Source of the DNA: Alcanivorax sp. UBA4485
GTDB lineage: Bacteria > Pseudomonadota > Gammaproteobacteria > Pseudomonadales > Alcanivoracaceae
Assembly: GCA_002389055.1 (NCBI GenBank)
Contig: DGNT01000087.1
Span: 1 to 13,038 of the forward strand
Direction: 5' to 3'
Length of the DNA stretch: 13,038 nucleotides
Shown in pieces: positions 1-5,292 of this stretch (its first letter is position 1; every line of letters begins with the position of its first letter). The notes below the pieces were generated by a model, which was not told the DNA's origin, did no database searches, and saw only the letters and a program-made list of their open reading frames with translations. Position numbers and translations under genes: made by a program.

Positions 1-19
1 CTAGGCCGCCGGCCGTCCC

Positions 20-38
20 GGCGCCGCCCGGCGGCGCC
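20..38. repeat. GC-rich palindrome at window start
   Basis: A nearly perfect GC-only palindrome: bases 20-28 are complementary to 30-38 around a single base, so a real hairpin would have about 7 bp and a 5-nt loop. No T-tract follows on either strand, so it is not a canonical intrinsic terminator. It lies at the edge of the window, so the gene it might belong to cannot be seen. Confidence 0.35.
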
Positions 39-123
39 CGGATTTCATTCCGCTTCGGAAATAAAACGATTTGATAACAAACACTTACGCTCGTACCGGG
101 AGCGGAAGGAACGTCACTAAGTT

Positions 124-143
124 TTTACAAAAGTGCTTATACA
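124..143 (+). promoter_or_regulatory. possible promoter of the padR-DUF1853 pair
   Basis: The AT-rich leader contains TATACA at 138-143, a reasonable -10 element preceded by TG at 134-135. No good -35 sits 17 bp upstream. A TTTACA at 124-129 is too close to that -10 to pair with it. A promoter here is plausible from position and base composition, but the exact elements are uncertain. Confidence 0.3.
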
Positions 144-148
144 ACGGA

Positions 149-163
149 TTGCGCAGCGCGCAA
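149..163. promoter_or_regulatory. 15-bp inverted repeat, candidate operator
   Basis: TTGCGC-AGC-GCGCAA is a perfect 6+3+6 inverted repeat. It starts 6 bp downstream of the candidate -10 (138-143), so it would cover the transcription start. It is about 55 bp before the regulator's start codon. PadR-family dimers bind inverted repeats in their own promoters, so autoregulation is a natural guess; no binding evidence exists here. Confidence 0.4.
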
Positions 164-216
164 GCGGCTCTCTACTATCCCTCTAGTACCACGAATAACG
201 AACCGAGGAGTCAGCC

Positions 217-765
217 GTGTCACTGCGCCACGCTATTCTTGTCCTACTGCAAGACCAAGAAGCCAGCGGCTATGACCTCGCCAGGGAATTCGCCAATAGT
301 ATTGGCCTGGTGTGGAATGCCACCCACCAGCAGATTTACCTGGAACTGGGGAAGCTTAACGAGCAACACATGGTCAGTTTTCGTCATGTGCCGCAGGAGG
401 GGAAGCCGGACAAAAAACTCTACAGCATCACCGAGGACGGCCGGCAGGAGTTGATCCGCTGGCTAAAGAAGCCCGCCGGGCCCGCCCGTATCCGCGACGC
501 CTTTATGGTCAAGGTGGCGGGTGGGCAACTGGCGGACTCGGGTGCCCTACTGGGGGAACTGGAACAACTGTCCAAACAACGACGGGAACGCCTCGCCACC
601 TTTGAAGCCCTGGCCCAGCGCCTGGACGAACAAGGCCGCGAAGAAAACCTCTACAGCTACCTGACGGTACGCCGTGGCATCCTCGACCAGCGCGCCTGGC
701 TGCAATGGGCCGAGGAAGTCCGTCAGGCCCTGGAACACGCCTCGGTGGGCCTGCCCACCTCGTGA
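217..765 (+). CDS. PadR-family transcriptional regulator
   Basis: A 182-aa DNA-binding regulator. Residues 1-80 or so match the PadR winged helix: GYDLAREF, then a W-x-A-x-x-x-Q-I-Y-x-E-L recognition-helix segment, and the wing signature P-D-K-K-L-Y-S-I-T-E-D-G-R. The C-terminal half (about 95-175) is a charged helical region like the Vir_act_alpha_C dimerisation domain of long PadR proteins. The start is GTG, chosen because GAGGAG (205-210) lies 6 bp before it and the family's conserved N-terminus begins there. Its TGA overlaps the next gene's GTG (GTGA), so the two are probably co-transcribed and translationally coupled. The effector is unknown: PadR proteins answer to phenolic acids, drugs or other small ligands. 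Family call is firm; target genes are inferred to be itself and its neighbour. Confidence 0.92.
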   Translation: MSLRHAILVLLQDQEASGYDLAREFANSIGLVWNATHQQIYLELGKLNEQHMVSFRHVPQEGKPDKKLYSITEDGRQELIRWLKKPAGPARIRDAFMVKVAGGQLADSGALLGELEQLSKQRRERLATFEALAQRLDEQGREENLYSYLTVRRGILDQRAWLQWAEEVRQALEHASVGLPTS

Positions 766-1559
766 GCGACCCGGCGACCCTCGCCGGGGAGCTCGAATGG
801 CTGACTCAGGCGCCGCCGCTGATCACACCGCCACCCGGCTGTGACAGCGCCGACGCCATCCTCCGGCAGTGCGCCGGCGAACCCGGCGTGCTCCGCCGGG
901 CCGCCGGCACCCTCGCCGAACAACACCGCCCGCGCCGGCTCGGCCAGCATTTCGAAAACCTGGTCGCCGCCGTCCTCCAACACAGCCAACGCTACCGCCT
1001 GGTGGCCCGCAACGTGCCCCTGCGCCTCAATGGCAACACCCTCGGCGAACTGGACATGCTGGTCGAGGACAAGAACACCGGCGAACTGATGCATTGGGAA
1101 CTGGCGCTGAAATTCTACCTGGGCCTGCCCGGCGAGCCGGAAGAACGCGCCTGGCCGGGACCGAACAACCCCAAAGACCAGCTCACCCGGAAAATCGATC
1201 ACCTCTACCATCAACAACTGCCGCGCAGCACCGAGCCGGCGGTGGCCGCTCTGCTGGCCGAACAAGGGCTGCACGTGGACCGACGGCTGCTACTGACGCG
1301 CGGACGGCTTTTCTACCCCGCCGACGGATCAGCGACACCGCCCGCGGAAGTCACGGACGAGCATGAATGGGGAACGTGGCGATACGGCCCGGCGCCCGAC
1401 CAGGCGGCAGTGATACCGCACGGACTCTGGCATTACCCTACCGGCTCCCGCGCCGAGGCGGGGCCAACGGACCGCCCCGCTGATGGAAGAGCGTCAATGG
1501 TTCTGGACGCGACCGGCAAGCCGGTATTTGTTCTCGGTGAGACAACGGAAACAACATAG
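762..1559 (+). CDS. DUF1853 family protein
   Basis: A 265-aa protein of unknown function matching the DUF1853 family of Gammaproteobacteria. Recognisable blocks are LGQHFENLVAAVL (an N-terminal core helix), GELDMLV with an acidic pair, MHWELALKFYLGLPG, then P-N-N-P-K-D-Q-L-T-R-K-I-D-H-L and a LLLTRGRLFYP strand. The order G-E-x-D ... W-E-L-A-x-K resembles the acidic and E-x-K pattern of PD-(D/E)XK nuclease-like folds, but I cannot confirm that fold. The start is GTG at 762, inside the preceding stop; the open frame runs further up to 705, but that part lies within the padR coding region. The C-terminal 60 residues are less typical of the family as I remember it. It ends 14 bp from a convergent gene. 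No signal peptide or membrane segment is visible. Confidence 0.8.
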   Translation: MSDPATLAGELEWLTQAPPLITPPPGCDSADAILRQCAGEPGVLRRAAGTLAEQHRPRRLGQHFENLVAAVLQHSQRYRLVARNVPLRLNGNTLGELDMLVEDKNTGELMHWELALKFYLGLPGEPEERAWPGPNNPKDQLTRKIDHLYHQQLPRSTEPAVAALLAEQGLHVDRRLLLTRGRLFYPADGSATPPAEVTDEHEWGTWRYGPAPDQAAVIPHGLWHYPTGSRAEAGPTDRPADGRASMVLDATGKPVFVLGETTETT

Positions 1560-1573
1560 GTATTGAAGCGACA

Positions 1574-2041
1574 TTATTGATAGCCGCGCTCAAGCTGCTC
1601 TACGGGCACCTGCCCTGAGCGCGTTCTGAGAAGGAATATCGTCCCTTCGACTGGACATGTTTTCAGCCCCTCAGAAGCTGGCCGACCATCCGCCGAGAGA
1701 GAACGCACCTCTACAACATCGAAAGGGTCATTGTCGGTACCGAAAGCATGGAACACCCACCTTCCTGGCTGAAGAGACGGATGAACCAGTTCCAGTGTGG
1801 CCAGCCCCGCATAGGTGGACAGAAGAAGGTCATATTCAGGGAGGTTGAAATCAGCCTGATTGTCTTCAGGCAGGTGCCAACGCAGTACTTCCTGGACCAG
1901 CTTATTGAAGAGCACGCTCGTTATGGCATCCCACTCATCATAGGCGTCCACGCGCTTCCATGGGATTTCTACCCTCTCCACCATCGGCAGAAGCACAAGC
2001 AGCGCGTTTCTAAAGTTAAGTAAAACTGAAGTTACCGTCAC
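1574..2041 (-). CDS. hypothetical protein, possible orphan immunity protein
   Basis: A 155-aa soluble, acidic protein that I cannot assign to a named family. The sequence reads like a real protein: an N-terminal helical part with DAYDEWDAI, then LPEYDLLLSTYAG, a G-R-W-V-F-H-A-F-G strand, D-P-F-D-V-V-E-V, and a closing CPVEGTIFLLRT. There is no signal peptide or transmembrane helix. The start chosen is GTG at 2041, because AGGGA (2053-2049) lies 7 bp before it; a longer TTG start at 2083 lacks a ribosome site. The size, compactness, lower GC and adjacency to another small orphan on the same strand are typical of immunity genes left behind by polymorphic toxins, but no toxin gene is seen. Function remains inference. 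Confidence 0.6.
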   Translation of the reverse strand: MTVTSVLLNFRNALLVLLPMVERVEIPWKRVDAYDEWDAITSVLFNKLVQEVLRWHLPEDNQADFNLPEYDLLLSTYAGLATLELVHPSLQPGRWVFHAFGTDNDPFDVVEVRSLSADGRPASEGLKTCPVEGTIFLLRTRSGQVPVEQLERGYQ

Positions 2042-2048
2042 GATCCAT

Positions 2049-2053
2049 TCCCT
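2049..2053 (-). promoter_or_regulatory. ribosome binding site deciding a GTG start
   Basis: AGGGA on the minus strand, 7 bp before the GTG at 2041. It favours that start over the in-frame TTG at 2083, which has no purine-rich element upstream. Confidence 0.45.
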
Positions 2054-2087
2054 AGAACCTTTGCAAAACGTAAAGCTCCCCAAGCAT

Positions 2088-2115
2088 TGGCGCTTTTTCG
2101 GGGCATGCCCCCGCC
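2088..2115. repeat. nested inverted repeat between the two orphan genes
   Basis: The core is a perfect 12-bp palindrome, GGGGCATGCCCC (2100-2111), enclosed by outer GGCG and CGCC arms (about 2088-2091 and 2112-2115). A run of five T lies before the core on the plus strand, so on the minus strand A residues follow the stem. It is therefore not a normal terminator for the upstream minus-strand gene. It could be a protein-binding palindrome or a short interrupted hairpin. Confidence 0.35.
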
Positions 2116-2144
2116 AGAGGACCCTTTTAGTCTGCCACCCAGGA

Positions 2145-2540
2145 CTAGAACCCTAAATTATCTAAGTTATCAATCAAACACTCAACGGTTGGCTCTGAAA
2201 ATGCCAAGACATCAACACAATCATCATAAGCCCATATCGCGTAATGGATCACTCCATCCACGTCCATTACTCCATTATTCTTTTTAATAAACCAATCTAT
2301 ATAATCGGTCTGTCTCGACACAAAAAAGGGCCATTCTTCAGTGGTTATTTGAGGCGTGCTGTTCGTTGAAAAGCTTTCGGGGATACTTCGGTAAGAAACA
2401 ACAGAATCGAAGAGAAACTTATACAGCTTTCCTCCAGGGACTCCCTCCTCTACTAAAACCCTGAATCCTTCCGAGTCATCTCTTAAGGCCAGCACAAGCA
2501 CCGGCGTCAGGATCTTATCAATGGGCTTCCAGATATCCAT
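2145..2540 (-). CDS. hypothetical protein, immunity-like orphan
   Basis: A 131-aa acidic protein with no membrane segment or signal peptide. Notable parts are GKLYKFLFDSVVSYRSIPES, a W-P-F-F-V segment followed by D-Y-I-D-W-F-I, then HYAIWAYDDCVDVLAF and a C-terminal E-P-T-V-E. I recall similar unnamed small proteins with an HYAI...DDC-DVL block near polymorphic-toxin loci, but I cannot name the family. The ATG at 2540 has AGGTGA 9 bp upstream. The stretch is distinctly AT-rich: 2281-2340 has 20 G/C of 60, unlike the flanking genes, suggesting recent transfer. It precedes the other orphan by about 100 bp on the same strand. Being a real gene is likely; immunity function is inference. Confidence 0.6.
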   Translation of the reverse strand: MDIWKPIDKILTPVLVLALRDDSEGFRVLVEEGVPGGKLYKFLFDSVVSYRSIPESFSTNSTPQITTEEWPFFVSRQTDYIDWFIKKNNGVMDVDGVIHYAIWAYDDCVDVLAFSEPTVECLIDNLDNLGF

Positions 2541-2767
2541 ACCTTCGATTCACCTATTGAGCTTTTTAGATAAACGCCAACGATCGCTTCGTCACATCGC
2601 TTAACCCTATCCGACCTGCGATACCGGGTGCCACAGCCACCATCGTAATTGAGACATGTGGCAACCAAATCGACCTTTTGTCGGACAAGGGTCCCAAGTT
2701 TCTTGCCGCGGGGATCGTGCGGCTTTATGTTCAATCCCACTATCGCCCGCAAGAGCCCTCGTCGCCT
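2541..2767. other. intergenic stretch without a convincing gene
   Basis: About 225 bp between the divergent orphan gene and the DUF2804 gene. Open frames run through it on both strands: an upstream extension of the DUF2804 frame from 2678, and an 89-codon minus-strand frame to 2507. Neither has a credible ribosome site or a recognisable sequence. It must hold the promoters of both flanking genes, but I see no clear -35/-10 pair. Confidence 0.4.
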
Positions 2768-3808
2768 ATGACCCAAGCCCCTCCGAACCTGTCACTGGTG
2801 GACGCCCAGGGCCGGATTCACACCGGCTTGTTCGAAGACACCGTTGCTACCATCAACGGTCGCGACTACAACTACCGCACGCCGCTCGGCAAGCCGGCGT
2901 CCCGGCGGGCGCGGCACTTTCACTATAAGCAGTTCCAGTATTTCGGCGTGGTCAGTGATGAACTGCTGATCGGCTGCGCGTTCGCGGATACGGCGTATCT
3001 GGGCATGGCGTTTTTCTATGTGTTCGATACCCGCAGCGGTGAACTGCGCGAGCACACCTGGCGCACGCCGCTGGGGCGGGCGCTGACGTTGAGCGATTCG
3101 CCGGTGGATGGCGAGAGCCGGTTCCGGCAGGGCAAGGTGGACATTGCCATGGGCTACCGGCAGGCGCCGGACGGCACGCGGCGCAAATCGCTGACGGTGG
3201 CGATGCCGGGTTTGAATCTGCAGGCGGCTCTGCATGAGCCGACCAGCTATCAACCCATGTCGCTGTGCACGCGCACCGGCATCAACGGCTGGACCTACGC
3301 CAACAAGGTGGCGGGCGTGGATGTGTCCGGGGAATTGCGTCGCGACGGCGACACGCTGGACCTGGGCACGCTGACCGGCGCCGGCGGCCACCATGATTTT
3401 TCCGCGGGTTATATGCGCCGGGAAACGTTCTGGAACTGGGCCTGTTTGTCGGGCCGGGTAAAGGGACGCCGGCTGGGGCTGAACCTGTCCTGCGGGGTGA
3501 ACGAGACCAGTGTCAATGAGAACTGCGTGTGGGTGGATGGCCGGCGGATCAAGGTGGACGGCACCGCGTTCGCGTATGATCGCGACGATCTGACACAGCC
3601 CTGGCGGGTGGACAGCCAGTGCGGCCAGGTGGCATTGCGGTTCACGCCGTTGGGCAGCCACCGCGAGCGGCTCAATCTGGGTCTGTTCGCCAGTAATTTC
3701 CAACAAATTTTCGGGCGCTTTGACGGCGAGATACGTGTCGCCGGCGAAGCGCCCCTGGCCGTGCAAGGGTTGCACGGCTTCGTTGAGGAGCAGTACGCCA
3801 AATGGTAG
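2768..3808 (+). CDS. DUF2804 domain-containing protein
   Basis: A 346-aa protein matching DUF2804 over its whole length. Family landmarks include the N-terminal D-x-x-G-R-I-H-T-G-L-F, a DYNYRTPLG segment, KQFQYFGVVSDELLIGCAF, W-N-W-A-C-L-S-G-R, LNLSCGVNETSVNENCVWVD, and the ending FGRFDGEIRV ... GFVEEQYAKW. The family is rich in beta strands and lacks an assigned biochemical role. No signal peptide is seen. I chose ATG 2768, where family-like sequence begins; the frame is open back to 2678 with another ATG there, which would add 30 unlike residues. The ribosome site is weak for both. Its last 7 bp overlap the following gene's start, so the two are almost certainly co-translated and may act together at the membrane. 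Confidence 0.85.
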   Translation: MTQAPPNLSLVDAQGRIHTGLFEDTVATINGRDYNYRTPLGKPASRRARHFHYKQFQYFGVVSDELLIGCAFADTAYLGMAFFYVFDTRSGELREHTWRTPLGRALTLSDSPVDGESRFRQGKVDIAMGYRQAPDGTRRKSLTVAMPGLNLQAALHEPTSYQPMSLCTRTGINGWTYANKVAGVDVSGELRRDGDTLDLGTLTGAGGHHDFSAGYMRRETFWNWACLSGRVKGRRLGLNLSCGVNETSVNENCVWVDGRRIKVDGTAFAYDRDDLTQPWRVDSQCGQVALRFTPLGSHRERLNLGLFASNFQQIFGRFDGEIRVAGEAPLAVQGLHGFVEEQYAKW

Positions 3809-4359
3809 ATGACCATCGCGAGAGCAACGACACCGGGCCGGCCGACGCCGGCGCACCCCATCAGCCTGAGCCGCCCCAGGGCGACGCGGTCAATGAGCGT
3901 CTGCGACGCGGCCTGTTCTGGGCGCTGCAGTATTGGCGGGAGCTGTTCAATTTCCGCTTCGACAAATACATGATCATTCAGGTGATTCCGGGCGTGTACG
4001 GCGTGGCGTTGACCGCCATCGGCCTGGGCCTGGTGTATTTGTGCGCGGAGGCGTTCATGGCCTCCACCTGGCGCGGTCTGTTTTTCCTGTTCGTGGGCGG
4101 GCCGCTGCTGTTTCTGTTCCTGGCCACGCTGCTGCGCGCGTTGCTGGAGTTCTACATGGTGGTGTTCAAGATCTCCGAGCATGTGGATCAACTGGTGGGG
4201 CTTCGCGATACCGTGGACCGGCTGTCCGGGATCGGCGATTCGGTGGACGAAATGGTGTCGGTGACCCGGCGGATTCCGTTCTGGCGGGTGCTGGCCGGGC
4301 CGCGTCGCGGCGAAATGCGGCGCGGCGACAAACCCCGGCCCGGCAACCGCGACGAGTGA
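3802..4359 (+). CDS. DUF4282-like membrane protein
   Basis: A 185-aa inner-membrane protein. Residues 1-35 are polar and proline-rich. ELFNFRFDKYM (about 47-57) leads into a first hydrophobic helix (about 57-81), and a second follows at about 92-113. This L-F-x-F-x-F-D-K entry plus two helices and a R-x-x-x-E-x-x-x-V-x-F-K-I-x-E-x-V segment is the pattern of DUF4282. The cytoplasmic tail (114-185) starts amphipathic, with repeated D-T-V-D-R-L-S-G-I-G-D-S-V-D heptad-like spacing, and ends basic. The ATG overlaps the DUF2804 stop by 7 bp, with GAGGAG at 3785-3790, 11 bp upstream. The coupling suggests a functional pair with DUF2804. No function is known. Confidence 0.75.
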   Translation: MVDDHRESNDTGPADAGAPHQPEPPQGDAVNERLRRGLFWALQYWRELFNFRFDKYMIIQVIPGVYGVALTAIGLGLVYLCAEAFMASTWRGLFFLFVGGPLLFLFLATLLRALLEFYMVVFKISEHVDQLVGLRDTVDRLSGIGDSVDEMVSVTRRIPFWRVLAGPRRGEMRRGDKPRPGNRDE

Positions 4360-4388
4360 CAACCGGCGCGGGAATCTGATGTCCGGCG

Positions 4389-4394
4389 TATACT
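4389..4394 (+). promoter_or_regulatory. possible -10 element before the pirin gene
   Basis: TATACT in the 66-bp gap between the membrane-protein gene and the pirin gene, 31 bp before the ATG. No acceptable -35 lies 16-18 bp upstream, so this is a weak candidate; the pirin gene may also be read through from the upstream pair. Confidence 0.3.
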
Positions 4395-4425
4395 GAAAGC
4401 CTCAGCGCCGAACGAGGCTATCGCT

Positions 4426-5283
4426 ATGGAACTGCTCAAACCCCATGCCCGCGACATCGGTTTCCCGGTGCGCCGGCTGTTGCCCGCCGCCGGCCGGCAG
4501 CGCATCGGTCCCTTTATCTTTTTCGATCACATGGGGCCGTCGGCGTTCGAGCCCGGTGGCCGCAACGGCGACGTCCGCCCGCACCCGCACATCGGCCTGG
4601 CCACGGTCACCTATCTGTTCAGCGGCGCCATGGATCACCGCGACAGCCTGGGCACCGTGCAACGGATCGAGCCCGGCGCCATCAACCTGATGACCGCCGG
4701 CCACGGCATCGTGCATTCCGAACGGGTGCCGGAAGACGTGCGCCGGGAAGGTACCGACGTGGAAGGGATTCAGACCTGGCTGGCGTTGCCGGAAGACAAG
4801 GAGAACGGCGAGCCCGCCTTCAGCCATCATCCCCAGGACAGTCTGCCGCTTTATGAAAGCCGGGGCGTGCGCGCACGCGTGTTGATCGGCGCGGCCTTCG
4901 GCGTGCAGTCGCCAGTGCCCACCGCCTCACCGGCGCTGTATGTGGACATCCAGCTGGAAGCCGGCGGTTCCCTGCCGCTACCGCCCAGCGATCAGGAACG
5001 CGCCGTGTATGTGGTCTCCGGTAACCCGACGGCCGGCGACGAGCCGCTGCCGCTGCATCATGTGATGACCCTGGACGGACAACGCAGCTGGTTGCTGGAA
5101 GCGTTGGAGGAACCGGCCCGGCTGATGCTGTTCGGCGGCGCCGCCCTGCCCGGCCGGCGTTATATCAATTGGAATTTCGTATCGTCCGATAAAGAACGCA
5201 TCGAAAAAGCCCGGGACGACTGGCGCCACCAGCGGTTCCCCGACGTGCCCGGGGAAACCGAGTGGATACCGCTGCCGGAGTAA
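4426..5283 (+). CDS. pirin family protein
   Basis: A 285-aa bicupin of the pirin family. The metal-binding set of the N-terminal cupin is complete: H53 and H55 in RPHPHIGLAT, and H97 and E99 in GHGIVHSE, within M-T-A-G-x-G-I-x-H-S-E, the pirin signature. The second half holds the pirin C-terminal domain, with YVVSGNP and a LMLFGGAALPG strand. Bacterial pirins usually bind iron; some show quercetin 2,3-dioxygenase activity and others interact with metabolic enzymes, so the substrate here is open. The ATG has GAGG (4414-4417) 8 bp upstream. It lies on the same strand 66 bp after the DUF2804-DUF4282 pair, and its stop is 9 bp from that of the convergent CoA-transferase gene, leaving no room for an ordinary terminator between them. 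Confidence 0.93.
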   Translation: MELLKPHARDIGFPVRRLLPAAGRQRIGPFIFFDHMGPSAFEPGGRNGDVRPHPHIGLATVTYLFSGAMDHRDSLGTVQRIEPGAINLMTAGHGIVHSERVPEDVRREGTDVEGIQTWLALPEDKENGEPAFSHHPQDSLPLYESRGVRARVLIGAAFGVQSPVPTASPALYVDIQLEAGGSLPLPPSDQERAVYVVSGNPTAGDEPLPLHHVMTLDGQRSWLLEALEEPARLMLFGGAALPGRRYINWNFVSSDKERIEKARDDWRHQRFPDVPGETEWIPLPE

Positions 5284-5292
5284 CCGGCGGCG

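Noticed and set aside
71..454. Plus-strand open frame overlapping the padR start
   Set aside because: Out of frame with the PadR protein, no ribosome site, and composition typical of a shadow frame.
1400..1559. Possible frameshift in the DUF1853 C-terminus
   Set aside because: Another frame also reads through here, but the annotated frame ends in a plausible strand (MVLDATGKPVFVLGE), so no break is needed.
2080..2098. Plus-strand CCAA-GCA-TTGG hairpin followed by TTTTT as a terminator
   Set aside because: The stem is only 4 bp, and no plus-strand gene ends before it.
2133..2155. tRNA T-arm-like sequence on the minus strand (GGTTCTAGTCC)
   Set aside because: It is the end and stop codon of the 131-aa orphan; no acceptor, anticodon or D arm can be built around it.
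2507..2776. 89-codon minus-strand frame before the second orphan gene
   Set aside because: Overlaps the start of the better-supported orphan gene, has no ribosome site, and resembles no protein I know; could still be a decayed gene.
3409..4362. Long minus-strand frame opposite DUF2804 and DUF4282
   Set aside because: Antisense shadow in GC-rich DNA; the plus-strand products have clear family matches.
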